The notes: a model not told the origin generated them from the letters alone. A DNA stretch of 64,000 nucleotides from JASEGV01 sp947085405 (GCA_947085405.1 CAMTWO010000003.1:1-64000); one strand, 5' to 3'. Numbered from the stretch's first letter, positions 8,630-18,015 are shown. Program-made: numbers and translations.

Positions 8630-9448
8630 TTATCCTATAAATAAAATACCTAAAATTCCAACAATAAAACAGTAATACGAGAACCAACTGAAACGTTTCT
8701 TTTTTAATAGACCGAGAACAATTCGGATTGATGCATAACCCGTAATTGCTGCCACAACAGTTCCTACAAAATATACTAACAATTCCTGATTGCTGATCGA
8801 CGATTGCAGCACTTCGTTAGCTTCTAAAATTGTAGCACCTAAAATTACAGGGAGTGCCATTAGAAAAGAAAATTTTGCGGCATTCTCACGCGATACACCT
8901 AAATATATCGCACTGCTGATAGTTATACCCGAACGCGAAATGCCGGGAAGGATCGCAATGGCTTGAGCGATTCCTATGATTATTGCCGAAGCGAAACTTA
9001 CCGAAGAACCTTCTTTAGGATTTGAAAATTTTGTTAAAAATAAAATCAATCCTGTTATCAGAAGCATCACCGAGACAAATTTCGGGTCGTTAAAGAATAT
9101 ACTAATCTCTTTTTCAAACATTAATCCAACTATAGCTGCTGGTATTGAACTGATTGCTATGAAGATTGCAATTTTAAAATGTTCGTTAGTTTGATAAAGT
9201 AATTTCGATTGTTTAGGATTTTTACATAACTCGCAAATGGAAAAAAATATCAATTTGATATCTTTCCAGAACATAAAAACAACACTTAAAAAAGTACCGA
9301 AGTGAACAAAAACCTCGAACGCAATATTGCTTCGATGAGCGATATGTAAAAGTTCCTGACCCAACACAAGATGACCCGAACTACTAATAGGAAGGAATTC
9401 AGTAAGTCCTTGAATTATTCCTAACAAAACTGCATCTAATAAACTCAA
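8630..9448 (-). CDS. uppP: Undecaprenyl-diphosphatase
   Basis: At 272 residues it matches BacA/UppP. The two hallmark motifs are present: IIQGLTEFLPISSSGHLVL (residues 10-28) and ILPGISRSGITI (about 167-178), with about eight membrane segments. It recycles undecaprenyl diphosphate to the monophosphate used by cell-wall and O-unit synthesis, including the sugar transferase at 2690. The start is TTG at 9448, chosen because GGAG lies five bases before it and the conserved N-terminal residues begin immediately. Confidence 0.95.
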   Translation of the reverse strand: MSLLDAVLLGIIQGLTEFLPISSSGHLVLGQELLHIAHRSNIAFEVFVHFGTFLSVVFMFWKDIKLIFFSICELCKNPKQSKLLYQTNEHFKIAIFIAISSIPAAIVGLMFEKEISIFFNDPKFVSVMLLITGLILFLTKFSNPKEGSSVSFASAIIIGIAQAIAILPGISRSGITISSAIYLGVSRENAAKFSFLMALPVILGATILEANEVLQSSISNQELLVYFVGTVVAAITGYASIRIVLGLLKKKRFSWFSYYCFIVGILGILFIG

Positions 9449-9520
9449 TTTATCTCCAATGTTTTTTTATATTCTTAACTGATGTTCCACAGATAAATAG
9501 AAGGTTGAAAAAAACCGAAA

Positions 9521-9537
9521 GAAACGTAAAACGTTTC
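9521..9537. repeat. Palindrome GAAACGT-AAA-ACGTTTC
   Basis: Seven-base arms and a 3-base centre. Read on the other strand it is GAAACGT-TTT-ACGTTTC, which differs from the units inserted in the tRNA-Leu fragments (GGAACGT-TTT-ACGTTCC) by one base in each arm, and the two changes keep pairing. Confidence 0.6.
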
Positions 9538-9571
9538 AAGAACGCCTGCCCGCTTTGCGTTCGGGCGGGTT

Positions 9572-9668
9572 CTCTCGATACGTCCGTTAGCCAACGGACT
9601 ACTCGAGAACCACCAAAACTCTGCTGGTTTTCGAGTGTGGCGCCACCGACGCCATGTATCGAGAAAAC
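9572..9668. repeat. Pair of palindromes of the TCTCGATACG family (locus 2)
   Basis: The first hairpin runs TCTCGATACG-TCCGTT/AACGGA-CTACTCGAGA. The second runs TTTTCGAGTG-TGGCG/CGCCA-TGTATCGAGAAAA. Order and orientation match the pair at 5341-5445. Outer sequences are conserved, while inner stems differ with compensating changes. Confidence 0.75.
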
Positions 9669-9705
9669 ATAATTTTGCAGAGAACAACCTTGTATCCAAT
9701 TTAAA

Positions 9706-9721
9706 TCCTTCAGCTGACGGA
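9706..9721. repeat. Palindrome TCCGTCAGCTGACGGA family, one mismatch
   Basis: TCCTTCAGCTGACGGA differs from the inferred family consensus at one position. Other copies are at 23386, 54312 and 56961. Confidence 0.45.
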
Positions 9722-9745
9722 CGTAACATCAGTTCTCTGTTTAAC

Positions 9746-10780
9746 TTAACTGTTGGAATTTTGTTCAAGTTTTTCCTTCATTATCTCAGAAACTCTGAGT
9801 CGATCCTTCAAAAAATAAACTATCCCCAATAAAGTAATACCGATAAATCCGACGGCGTGTGTAACAGTTGCATAGCTCGCTGCGATAGTATATTCTATTC
9901 CATATAGTTTCGTTAGAGTCTGGATAGTAAAATAATGGTAAGGACCGATTGCTCCTGGTGTCGGGATAAGAATGCCGATACTTGAAATCGCCTGCACAAC
10001 CAAAGCTGCTGCTAAATCTAAATTATTGTTTTCGACTAACCCGAAAGCATTAAAAGCAACATACATCATCATGATATAAAGTCCCCACACAAGAATACTT
10101 GTAACAAAAATTACAAAATAATTTTTCCGTTCTTTAAAGAATAAAAATCCATCCAAGAACGAATGAACAATATGATCGACTAATTTGGCTTTCTTTTCGG
10201 AGAGGCGGCGAGTCAGAATTTGTAAAATACGCATCACGATATCGCGCCGAATCATCAGAAAAATGAAGACGCCGAGGGATAAAAAACTAACACCTGTGAG
10301 CCACATACCAGTTTCTTCAAGCCACGGAAAAATTTCGGTTAAAGGACCTGAGTAAACAGCAGGTATCAAAGCAATTAAGAACATAAAAGAAATAATATCA
10401 AAAATTCTCTCGACCACAACAGTGGCAAAAGCTGCACTACGCGATATATTTTCTGATTTACTGATTGCGTAGGGTCGCACAAGTTCGCCCGCACGCGGAA
10501 GAATGTTGTTCATCATATAACCGATTATCAGCGCCGAAAACAGATTTTTGAACTTCAAATCTTTTTTAACAGGAGCCAGCAGATAGCGCCAGCGCCAGGC
10601 ACGAATAGCATGACTTAATAAAAGAATCGGAAACATAGCAAGCGCCCACCAGTAATTTGCGCCTAACAGAATTTCGTAAAGCTTTCCAAAATCGGTCCAA
10701 CGAAAAGCAAAATAAAGAAAGCCGAAAGTTAAAATTACACTCAGAAAATATTTTAAAAATGATTTAAGTTTGGAATTCAT
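9746..10780 (-). CDS. Lysylphosphatidylglycerol synthase-type membrane protein (flippase-like domain)
   Basis: The 344-residue protein has about eight membrane helices and the AglD/MprF-like signature stretches: HAIRAWRWRYLL (about residues 57-68), NNILPRAGELVRPYAIS (about 92-108), then PTPGAIGPYHYF (about 276-287). It lacks the cytosolic acyl-transferase domain of MprF, so it belongs to the TM-only group thought to move lipids or lipid-linked substrates; the cargo is unknown. lolA ends 8 bases upstream on the same strand. Nothing unusual in sequence. Confidence 0.85.
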   Translation of the reverse strand: MNSKLKSFLKYFLSVILTFGFLYFAFRWTDFGKLYEILLGANYWWALAMFPILLLSHAIRAWRWRYLLAPVKKDLKFKNLFSALIIGYMMNNILPRAGELVRPYAISKSENISRSAAFATVVVERIFDIISFMFLIALIPAVYSGPLTEIFPWLEETGMWLTGVSFLSLGVFIFLMIRRDIVMRILQILTRRLSEKKAKLVDHIVHSFLDGFLFFKERKNYFVIFVTSILVWGLYIMMMYVAFNAFGLVENNNLDLAAALVVQAISSIGILIPTPGAIGPYHYFTIQTLTKLYGIEYTIAASYATVTHAVGFIGITLLGIVYFLKDRLRVSEIMKEKLEQNSNS

Positions 10781-10788
10781 CGGGTTGA

Positions 10789-11424
10789 TCAGCGGAGGTC
10801 GATTGTTTCAACATTTTTCGGTATATCGAATTTAAACTCGGTATCCGGTATATTTGTGTTTATTTTGATGGTGTTCACTATGTATTTCGTAAAGTTATCG
10901 CTTACATCTGTAATTTCAATCTGCCGCATTAAGTATGTATCTAAATCGATCCACACTTTCATAGTTTTGGTTAACGACTTTTCGTCCTTCGGTGTGAGTT
11001 TTATAATTGCATTTTTCTTACCGAATAAAATTTCTTCACCGAGAAGAAATGTATTGTAATTTTTCGGAACATTAACGAGCACACGGTCGGGAGAAAACGA
11101 TTTAGGGTCTTCTTTGTAATTGTTAATCATCACTTGATTGTTGATATGGTAATACGACCAAACAGTTTTTCCATCTGTAACAATCGTTTGCTGTTCAAGC
11201 TCTATCCTGTAATTATTCCCTTTCTTCATTTTCAAAGTACCTTCGAAGTTCTGCTCCATTTTTGAAACTCCAAAAATAACGTTTTGTGTAAAGGTCGCCG
11301 TTAGGTCTTTAATTGATTCATATTTTTTTTCTACCTTCCTCAGAATTTTACTTGCGTCTTGAGCGTCCATTGATAGATGCAAGAATAAAACTGCTAAGAA
11401 GATCAGATATAGTTTTCTCTTCAT
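10789..11424 (-). CDS. lolA: Outer-membrane lipoprotein carrier protein
   Basis: The 211-residue protein has a signal peptide (KLYLIFLAVLFLHLSMDAQ). The LolA beta-fold follows, with ILRKVEKKYESIKDLTATFTQN near residue 27, the EGTLKMKKGNNYRIE strand (about 82) and VTDGKTVWSYY. It would shuttle lipoproteins released by the LolCDE complex, encoded at 57.6-60.7 kb, across the periplasm. Its ATG overlaps the ftsK stop (ATGA), so translation is probably coupled. Confidence 0.9.
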   Translation of the reverse strand: MKRKLYLIFLAVLFLHLSMDAQDASKILRKVEKKYESIKDLTATFTQNVIFGVSKMEQNFEGTLKMKKGNNYRIELEQQTIVTDGKTVWSYYHINNQVMINNYKEDPKSFSPDRVLVNVPKNYNTFLLGEEILFGKKNAIIKLTPKDEKSLTKTMKVWIDLDTYLMRQIEITDVSDNFTKYIVNTIKINTNIPDTEFKFDIPKNVETIDLR

Positions 11425-13841
11425 TCTGTGTTCCTCAGGATTTCTCTCAAAGTTTCTTCAGTTTCGACTAACACTTGACGGGCTTTACTTCCGTCGTACG
11501 GACCGACAATACCGGCAGCTTCTAATTCGTCAACTATGCGGGCGGCGCGTGAGTATCCAACTTTTTGCCGCCGTTGAATCAAAGAAACAGAAGCTTGTTG
11601 ATGGCGCACTACTAAATGAGCGGCTTCATTAAAAAGTTCATCCCGTTCATCAGCTCTGCCACTGTATCCGTTTTTTCGCTTCTCTAAAACAGAGGGAAGC
11701 TTAAACAAGCGGGTATATCCTTTTTGTTTCGCTATATGATTCATTATTGCTTCAACTTCATCGGTTGTTACATAAACGTTTTGAATTCGCATAGGTTTCG
11801 GACTTCCAGAAGGAAGATAGAGCATATCGCCGCTGCCTAATAGCGCTTCGGCTCCGTTCATATCAAGTATTGTCCGCGAATCCGTTTTCGATGCAACCTG
11901 ATATGCAATTCTTGCCGGGAAGTTCGCTTTTATTACACCCGTGATAACATCAACTGATGGGCGTTGAGTTGCAACAACTAAGTGGATACCGACTGCACGT
12001 GCCATCTGAGCAAGCCGTGTTATCGGCTCTTCAATCTCTTTTGCAGCAGTAATCATCAAATCGGCTAACTCGTCGATGATAACTATTATATAAGGCATTT
12101 TTAAATGTTTAAATTCGGATGATGATTTTATTTTCCCTGTTTTGACCTTATCATTATATTCAGCGATGTTACGGGCGCCGGCATTTGCAAACCGGTTGTA
12201 ACGTTTTTCCATTTCAACTTCAACACTTTTCAAAATTGAAACCGAATTTTCGGGCGTCGTTATAATTTCGTCTCTGAAATCTGATGAAGTTGCAAGATAG
12301 TGATTCACTAATCTCTTGTAAAGTGTTAACTCAATTTTTTTAGGATCGATGATTACAAACTTAACTTCCGACGGGTGTAATTTGTAGAGCAGGCTGATGA
12401 TGATAGAATTAATTCCAATGCTTTTTCCTGAACCGGTCGCGCCGGCAATTAAGAGGTGGGGCATTTTAGCAAGGTCGTCGACAAAAACTTCGCCGGAAAT
12501 TGTTTTTCCCATCGCAATAGGGAGAGCAGCTTTTGCTTCCCGGTATTTTGTTGAGTTGAGGACACTCCGGATATTCACAATCGATGGATTATGATTCGGA
12601 ATTTCTACACCAATAGTACCTTTACCCGGAATCGGAGCGATAATTCGAATACCCTTTGCTGCTAATGCAAGGGCTAAATCGTTCTCAAGACTCACGATGC
12701 GGCTGATTTTCACTCCGGATGCCGGAACTAATTCGTAAAGCGTGATGACGGGGCCGGGAGTAACGCTGACACTTTCGAGTTCAATTCCGAAGTTGGCAAG
12801 TTTTGATTTCAGCAATTCAGCATTAGCACGAAGTTCTTCGTCGTTCACAACATCGGCTTGGCGTGGCGAATCCAATAACTCCACCGACGGGAAAACATAA
12901 TCTATCTCTTCTTCTTCTTGAGTTTCCGGAGGAACAGTTTCCGATACTTCTTCTGGAATTTCCTCTACATTTTCCGGTTCAAAAATTTTCTTCTTTAATG
13001 GTGGAGTTTTAATTTCTTCTTCTTCTGCTTCATCTTCAGGAGCGTTGAAAATTATTTGCTTCGGCGGTTTCGGTTTTACCGGTTTTTCGTCTTTTTGAGT
13101 TGTATCTTCATCGAATTTTTTAATTGTAAATTCTGTTTCGGCAGCAGCATCATCTTCATCGTCAAGGTCAACAACTCTCTGTCCGTTCTTTTTTGAAACG
13201 AACCAACCCGCTACCCGGTCGAAACTCTGTTTAATTCTGTTCAGAGTTTTGTAAATATCTAAATCGACTGCGAGGACTAAAATTATTAACAGAGAAGTAA
13301 GAACAATGAGAGCTGCACCCGCTTTTCCGATTAATTTTGTCAGAACATCGCCCATGAACGCACCTACAAGTCCGCTCCATTCCTTCTCAACAGTACCAAA
13401 AATCTGACTGGTAACTCCCATCGTAGCTGAAAATAAAATTGCAATCACGATTGCATAATTTGTAAGCTTCAACGCATTCGTCGGGTCATTCTTTCTTAAA
13501 ATAATCCAACCCCACATCATCAATAAAATCGGTAGAATAATTACAGCATAACCGATTGTACCGTTAATCAATAAGTTAGCAATCAAAGCCCCAACGAGCG
13601 ACAGAGCGTTAGTAACGTGTGAAGCTTTTTCTTTTAAGATGTCGTCGAATGGAAGTTTAAAAAGATCGAGCAGAGAAATATCAGTAAATTGTTCGTCGCT
13701 TCTCGAGTAAGTTAAAATACCGATTATCAATAGAATCGAAAACAACATCATCAGAACGGAAAGTATCTGCGACTTGCGATCAATTTTCTGTCGCTTTCCG
13801 TTCTTCCTGTCCCCGTTTTTTCTACTTCTCGTTTCAGCCAT
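11421..13841 (-). CDS. ftsK: DNA translocase FtsK/SpoIIIE
   Basis: At 806 residues it has the full FtsK layout: a basic start, four or five membrane helices (residues 27-193), an acidic Pro/Glu-rich linker (225-315), the alpha/beta motor and the gamma domain. Walker A is GATGSGKS (467-474) and Walker B is IVIIDELADLM (near 600). The C-terminal winged helix contains LIQRRQKVGYSRAARIVDELE. It pumps chromosome dimers apart at the septum and activates XerCD through the gamma domain. The linker is short, as in many non-enterobacterial homologues. Confidence 0.95.
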   Translation of the reverse strand: MAETRSRKNGDRKNGKRQKIDRKSQILSVLMMLFSILLIIGILTYSRSDEQFTDISLLDLFKLPFDDILKEKASHVTNALSLVGALIANLLINGTIGYAVIILPILLMMWGWIILRKNDPTNALKLTNYAIVIAILFSATMGVTSQIFGTVEKEWSGLVGAFMGDVLTKLIGKAGAALIVLTSLLIILVLAVDLDIYKTLNRIKQSFDRVAGWFVSKKNGQRVVDLDDEDDAAAETEFTIKKFDEDTTQKDEKPVKPKPPKQIIFNAPEDEAEEEEIKTPPLKKKIFEPENVEEIPEEVSETVPPETQEEEEIDYVFPSVELLDSPRQADVVNDEELRANAELLKSKLANFGIELESVSVTPGPVITLYELVPASGVKISRIVSLENDLALALAAKGIRIIAPIPGKGTIGVEIPNHNPSIVNIRSVLNSTKYREAKAALPIAMGKTISGEVFVDDLAKMPHLLIAGATGSGKSIGINSIIISLLYKLHPSEVKFVIIDPKKIELTLYKRLVNHYLATSSDFRDEIITTPENSVSILKSVEVEMEKRYNRFANAGARNIAEYNDKVKTGKIKSSSEFKHLKMPYIIVIIDELADLMITAAKEIEEPITRLAQMARAVGIHLVVATQRPSVDVITGVIKANFPARIAYQVASKTDSRTILDMNGAEALLGSGDMLYLPSGSPKPMRIQNVYVTTDEVEAIMNHIAKQKGYTRLFKLPSVLEKRKNGYSGRADERDELFNEAAHLVVRHQQASVSLIQRRQKVGYSRAARIVDELEAAGIVGPYDGSKARQVLVETEETLREILRNTE

Positions 13842-13849
13842 ACGAATTG

Positions 13850-14656
13850 CTATTTTTTCTGCGAAGGTTTTTGTTTAGGTTTAATTTCTGTTTCAGTTTT
13901 CTTCGTGTCATCGCGTTTCAGGGTCAATACGTTGTTGGCAAAAATTGGAACTACCGGGATACAATCAATACCAGAACAGAACTTGATGTCCTCACGGAAA
14001 CCTAACTCGGTAAGATATTTGCCATGGTCCGATTGACGAATCATTTTTAAAATTGACCTGTTGTAAGTTTTGTAAAGCGACATAGCGGCAAGACCCGAAT
14101 CGCCAATTACAAAATTTTGACCTAGTATTTGTTCAGTTTTTGAAAGAATCATCCCGGCACATACTACATCTTCGATACAGAAATTGTTCTGATTACCCGC
14201 ACAGAGTATAAAAAAATCTTCCCCTAATGATGCCAGAAATTCGGCGACCTTTGAGATATTCACAAAACCCGCAACCACGAGATTTTTTGCATAACGTCCC
14301 TTTGTAATGGCAAGGGAACCGTTCGTTGTGCAAAAAATTATCGACTTACCTTTTACAGTTTCTTCGGTATATTCAGCGGGCGAATTTCCGAGATTAAAAC
14401 CCTCGATCATTTTAGCGTGACGTTCGCCGCCGCGTAATGTAACATCGCCGAATAAGCTCCCGGAAATTTTCACGGCACTTTCTATCGAAGGAACGGGAAT
14501 AATTTCGCGCGCACCGTTACTTAGTGCTGTGATTATCGTTGTACTTGCACGAAGTACATCAACTACTGCTACATTTTTGTCCCGCAAAAATAAATCGTCA
14601 ACTTGTGCCGGAGTAAAAAATATTTCTGCTGTTATTTTTTTCTTTGGAATATCCAT
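13850..14656 (-). CDS. comB: 2-phosphosulfolactate phosphatase family protein
   Basis: The 268-residue protein matches ComB: VAVVDVLRASTTIITALSNG (residues 29-48), LRGGERHAKMIEGFNLGNSP (about 74-93), IIFCTTNGSLAI (about 105), and FILCAGNQNNFCIEDVVCAG (about 148-167). ComB removes phosphate from 2-phosphosulfolactate in coenzyme M synthesis, but bacterial homologues often stand without other com genes. None is seen here, so the true substrate is open. It ends with a Lys/Thr-rich tail. It lies 3 bases from gcvT and 8 from ftsK. Confidence 0.88.
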   Translation of the reverse strand: MDIPKKKITAEIFFTPAQVDDLFLRDKNVAVVDVLRASTTIITALSNGAREIIPVPSIESAVKISGSLFGDVTLRGGERHAKMIEGFNLGNSPAEYTEETVKGKSIIFCTTNGSLAITKGRYAKNLVVAGFVNISKVAEFLASLGEDFFILCAGNQNNFCIEDVVCAGMILSKTEQILGQNFVIGDSGLAAMSLYKTYNRSILKMIRQSDHGKYLTELGFREDIKFCSGIDCIPVVPIFANNVLTLKRDDTKKTETEIKPKQKPSQKK

Positions 14657-14659
14657 AAT

Positions 14660-15745
14660 TTACTTATTTACGAAGGGTAATTTTACAATTTTAGCTTTTG
14701 CTTCTTGGTTACGTATTTTAATATTAATTTGAGTACCGGGCTCTGATTTATTTGCATCTACAAATCCCAAACCTATGCCGACATCCAACGTTGGCGAAAA
14801 CGTACCACTCGTTACAATTCCAACGGGGTTTCCATTTATAAAAATTTCGTATCCTTTCCGAGGAAAAGCTTTTTTATCTTCTACTTCAAAACCTACTAAT
14901 CGTCGTTTTAAACCTTCCGATTTTAATTTCAAAAGAGCATCCCGTCCGTTAAAATTGCCTTTATCGAATTTGGTTATCCAGCCAAGTCCCGATTCAAGCG
15001 GATTAGTTGTTTGATCGATATCGTTGCCATAAAGGCAAAAACCCATTTCGAGGCGAAGAGTATCGCGGGCGGCTAAGCCAATCGGCTCGATGTTAAATTC
15101 TTTACCTGCCTCGAATATTGCATTCCACACTTTTTCAGATATAGCAATATCTGAAGTGAAATACAATTCAAATCCCAGTTCGCCTGTATAACCTGTCCGC
15201 GAAATAATCATTTCAACATCTGCCAATTTCCCGGTAGCAAAAGTATAATATTTCATATCCGAAAGATTTACACCTGTAAGTTTTTGGAGTGTCAATAAAG
15301 AGTTCGGCCCTTGCACAGCAATCAGTGTAATCTCATCGCTTTTATCGACAAGTTTAACATCGCCAAATAAATTTTCTTTCAACCAATCGAAATCCTTATC
15401 TTTGTTCGAAGCGTTCACCACCAACATATAATGTGTTCCAAAATTATATACCAACATATCATCGACGATACCGCTATCGTTGTAGCACATCGCTGAATAC
15501 TGCACTTTGCCCGTTGTTAATTTTGAGGCATCGTTTGTTGTTACTTTTTGTATAAATGCGAGCGACTCGCTTCCGTAAATTTCAATTTCACCCATGTGAG
15601 AAACATCGAATACACCTACCGACTTGCGAACAGCTAAAGTTTCGTCGATAATACTCCGATATTGAACGGGCATTTCGAATCCGGCAAACGGTACAAGCTT
15701 GGCGTTTAATTCTTTATGAATTTTATAGAAGGATGTTCGTTTCAT
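14660..15745 (-). CDS. gcvT: Glycine cleavage system T protein (aminomethyltransferase)
   Basis: The 361-residue protein has HKELNAKLVPFAGFEMPVQY near the start, then VGVFDVSHMGEIEI, VQGPNSLLTLQKL, SRTGYTGELGFELYF and PIGLAARDTLRLEMGFCLYG. The Asp that contacts folate lies in the latter region. It transfers the aminomethyl carbon of glycine to tetrahydrofolate. I chose ATG at 15745 rather than the TTG 24 bases upstream, because the ATG falls 2 bases after the transaldolase stop and conserved residues start there. Other gcv genes are not in the window. Confidence 0.94.
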   Translation of the reverse strand: MKRTSFYKIHKELNAKLVPFAGFEMPVQYRSIIDETLAVRKSVGVFDVSHMGEIEIYGSESLAFIQKVTTNDASKLTTGKVQYSAMCYNDSGIVDDMLVYNFGTHYMLVVNASNKDKDFDWLKENLFGDVKLVDKSDEITLIAVQGPNSLLTLQKLTGVNLSDMKYYTFATGKLADVEMIISRTGYTGELGFELYFTSDIAISEKVWNAIFEAGKEFNIEPIGLAARDTLRLEMGFCLYGNDIDQTTNPLESGLGWITKFDKGNFNGRDALLKLKSEGLKRRLVGFEVEDKKAFPRKGYEIFINGNPVGIVTSGTFSPTLDVGIGLGFVDANKSEPGTQINIKIRNQEAKAKIVKLPFVNK

Positions 15746-15747
15746 AT

Positions 15748-16392
15748 TTATTTTTGCAATTTCTTCCAATCGCTTAAAAATCTTTCGATACCGATATCTG
15801 TTAGGGGGTGCTTTATTAATTGCATTAGAACTGAATGAGGTATTGTTGCAGCGTCGGCACCCATCATCGCAGATTCTACAACATGGAGCGGATGCCGAAT
15901 GCTTGCAACCAAAACTTGAGTGTCATATCCATAATTCTGATAAATTGTAATTATCTGGCTGATTAATTCCATCCCGGATGTACTGATATCATCGAGCCTT
16001 CCCACGAATGGACTAACGAAGTAGGCGCCCGCTTTAGCAGCAAGCAATGCTTGGTTCGGCGAAAAACAGAGTGTTACATTCGTTCGGATGCCTTCGGACT
16101 TCAGACTTCTTGTAGCTTGCAGTCCATCTTTAGTCAGTGGAACTTTGATTACAATGTTCTCGTGAATTTTAGCAAGCTCATGCGCCTCTTGCATCATCCC
16201 TTTGAATTCGAGGGAAATTACTTCGGCGCTGATAGGTCCGTTTACTACCGAACAAATTTCTTTTATCAGTTCTTTAAAATCTTTTCCTTCCTTCGCAATC
16301 AAACTTGGATTTGTTGTAACGCCGTCAATCAGCCCCATCGAGTTGGCATCTTTTATTTCATTAATGTTTGCAGTGTCGATAAAAATTTTCAT
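15748..16392 (-). CDS. Transaldolase (fructose-6-phosphate aldolase-type small form)
   Basis: The 214-residue protein is of the short MipB/TalC type. FIDTANINEI opens the barrel, DGVTTNPSLIAKEG follows (about residues 24-37), and IVIKVPLT (about 84) carries the Schiff-base lysine. Further on are TNVTLCFSPNQALLAAKAGA and SPFVGRLDDI. It moves a three-carbon unit between sugar phosphates in the non-oxidative pentose phosphate pathway, or acts as fructose-6-phosphate aldolase; sequence alone does not separate these. It sits between gcvT and RNase E/G with near-zero gaps. Confidence 0.92.
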   Translation of the reverse strand: MKIFIDTANINEIKDANSMGLIDGVTTNPSLIAKEGKDFKELIKEICSVVNGPISAEVISLEFKGMMQEAHELAKIHENIVIKVPLTKDGLQATRSLKSEGIRTNVTLCFSPNQALLAAKAGAYFVSPFVGRLDDISTSGMELISQIITIYQNYGYDTQVLVASIRHPLHVVESAMMGADAATIPHSVLMQLIKHPLTDIGIERFLSDWKKLQK

Positions 16393-16401
16393 TACATACC
16401 T

Positions 16402-18015
16402 TTAAACGTTATAATTTTCAGTAATATCTTTTTTCTGTTTTAAAGAATAAAATCTAAACTCATCGACTGCTAATGTAGAATCTTCGGCGAGTTTGATTAG
16501 AATACGGAATCGCAGCATCATTTTTGTTAACCTGCTGATGGTTCCCTCTCGTAAAAACTGAGCTAAGCTTGGATGGACCGAAAGTTTTAAACGATATTCA
16601 CGTTTGTCGTGTCTTAAACGTCGCAACCACCGCTCGATGTGGTTCACGATGCTTGGCTTGGATAGTATTTGACCGCCACCGCCGCAGACCGGACAGGGTT
16701 CGGAAAAGCTCTGTAAAATACTCTGCCTGATTCGTTGCCGTGTAATCTGTGCAATACCGAATTCAGTCAGAGGCAGCACTGTTACTTTCGCACGGTCTCT
16801 TCTGAATTCTTTTTTCAGTTCATCGTAAACCTTTTTCTTGTTTCGCTCATCATCCATATCGATAAAATCTATTACGATAATCCCGCCAATATCGCGCAGA
16901 CGTAATTGCCGTGTAATCTCGCGAGCAGCTTCGAGATTCGTTTTCAACGAGTTCATTTCTTGTTCCTTCTTAGCTGCGTACCTCCCGCTGTTCACATCAA
17001 TAACGACCATAGCTTCGGTTTGCTCGATTATAACATAGCCGCCACTCTTCAGCCAGACCTTCCTGCTTAAACAGGTTGCAATTTCTTTTTCGACACCGAA
17101 AGCATCGAAGATTGGTTCCCGTTCTTTATAGAATTCTATTTTTTCCAACATGTGCGGCGCAACCCATTTTACATATAACCGGATTTCTTTATGCAGCTTT
17201 TTTGAATCTACTACAACGCGCTCAACATCTTCGCTGAACAAGTCGCGAAATACACTTGATGTAGTGGATATATCTTTAAACACGAGTGATGGTGGTTTTT
17301 CAGTTTTAACTGATTGTTCTATCTCTTTCCATTTTTTTAGTAATTCGGTAAGGTCCTCTTTAATCAACTCTTCGTCAATATTATCCGCCACGGTTCTGAT
17401 TATAGCTCCAAAACTTTCGGGCAGCATCGACCGGACGATACGACGCAAACGGCGTTTTTCACGAAAACTATTTAGCCGCTTCGAAACTCCTATGCGGTTA
17501 TTAAACGGAAGCAGAACTAAAAATCGCCCGGCAAGAGATACTTCTGAAGTTACACGAACCCCTTTTTTACCTAAAGGCTCCTTTGTAACTTGAACTATTA
17601 TTTCCTGCCCTTTCGTAATTTGAGGAACTGTAACTCTGGCTGGTCGCGTATCCTTCTTTGTTTGGTCTGGATACTTTCGCGGAGGGGCTGCAGGAGTTCC
17701 AGGAATATCATCGTCATCATCGCCGATATCTTCATCGGACTCTAAATCGGAATCTTCGTCGCCAATCATCGCGGAATATTCATCTAAAGTGCTGACAATA
17801 TCTGAGAAGTGCAAGAAGGCGTCCTGCCTCATCCCAATATCTATGAATGCGGCTTTGATACCGGGCATAACTCTGGCGACTTTCCCTAAATAAATGTCGC
17901 CAACCATTCTCTCTTTTTCTGATGTTTCGACGTAAAGTTCGGCTAAACGCCCATCTTCCGTAATTGCAATCCTGATTTCATTTGAGGTTGCATTGATAAA
18001 TATCTCTTTTTTCAT
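16402..18015 (-). CDS. rng: Ribonuclease E/G family endoribonuclease
   Basis: The 537-residue protein opens with KKEIFINATSNEIRIAITEDG, then the S1-like region (GDIYLGKVARVMPGIKAAFIDIG) interrupted by an acidic insert (DSDLESDEDIGDDDDD). Next come a typical RNase G DNase-I-like region (VIDVNSGRYAAK, DIGGIIVIDFIDMDDERNKK) and the zinc-link CPVCGGGG. It cuts single-stranded RNA in rRNA maturation and mRNA decay. I start it at ATG 18015 with AAGGAACGAG upstream. The longer frame to 18129 enters the structured leader. No long RNase E scaffold tail is present, so Rng-like. Confidence 0.93.
   Translation of the reverse strand: MKKEIFINATSNEIRIAITEDGRLAELYVETSEKERMVGDIYLGKVARVMPGIKAAFIDIGMRQDAFLHFSDIVSTLDEYSAMIGDEDSDLESDEDIGDDDDDIPGTPAAPPRKYPDQTKKDTRPARVTVPQITKGQEIIVQVTKEPLGKKGVRVTSEVSLAGRFLVLLPFNNRIGVSKRLNSFREKRRLRRIVRSMLPESFGAIIRTVADNIDEELIKEDLTELLKKWKEIEQSVKTEKPPSLVFKDISTTSSVFRDLFSEDVERVVVDSKKLHKEIRLYVKWVAPHMLEKIEFYKEREPIFDAFGVEKEIATCLSRKVWLKSGGYVIIEQTEAMVVIDVNSGRYAAKKEQEMNSLKTNLEAAREITRQLRLRDIGGIIVIDFIDMDDERNKKKVYDELKKEFRRDRAKVTVLPLTEFGIAQITRQRIRQSILQSFSEPCPVCGGGGQILSKPSIVNHIERWLRRLRHDKREYRLKLSVHPSLAQFLREGTISRLTKMMLRFRILIKLAEDSTLAVDEFRFYSLKQKKDITENYNV

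Larger units (their letters stand above)
9449..9745. other. Intergenic nest of three palindrome families
   Basis: No gene is believable in these 297 bases. They hold GAAACGTAAAACGTTTC (9521-9537), an imperfect GC-rich hairpin (9540-9572), two TCTCGATACG-family hairpins (9572-9668), and a TCCGTCAGCTGACGGA-like palindrome with one mismatch (9706-9721). Open frames through here are by-products of the repeats. Confidence 0.7.

Noticed and set aside
9475..9768. 97-codon frame on the minus strand
   Set aside because: It runs through three palindrome families, overlaps the start of a real gene's 3' end, and its protein is Arg/Trp-rich nonsense with no ribosome site.
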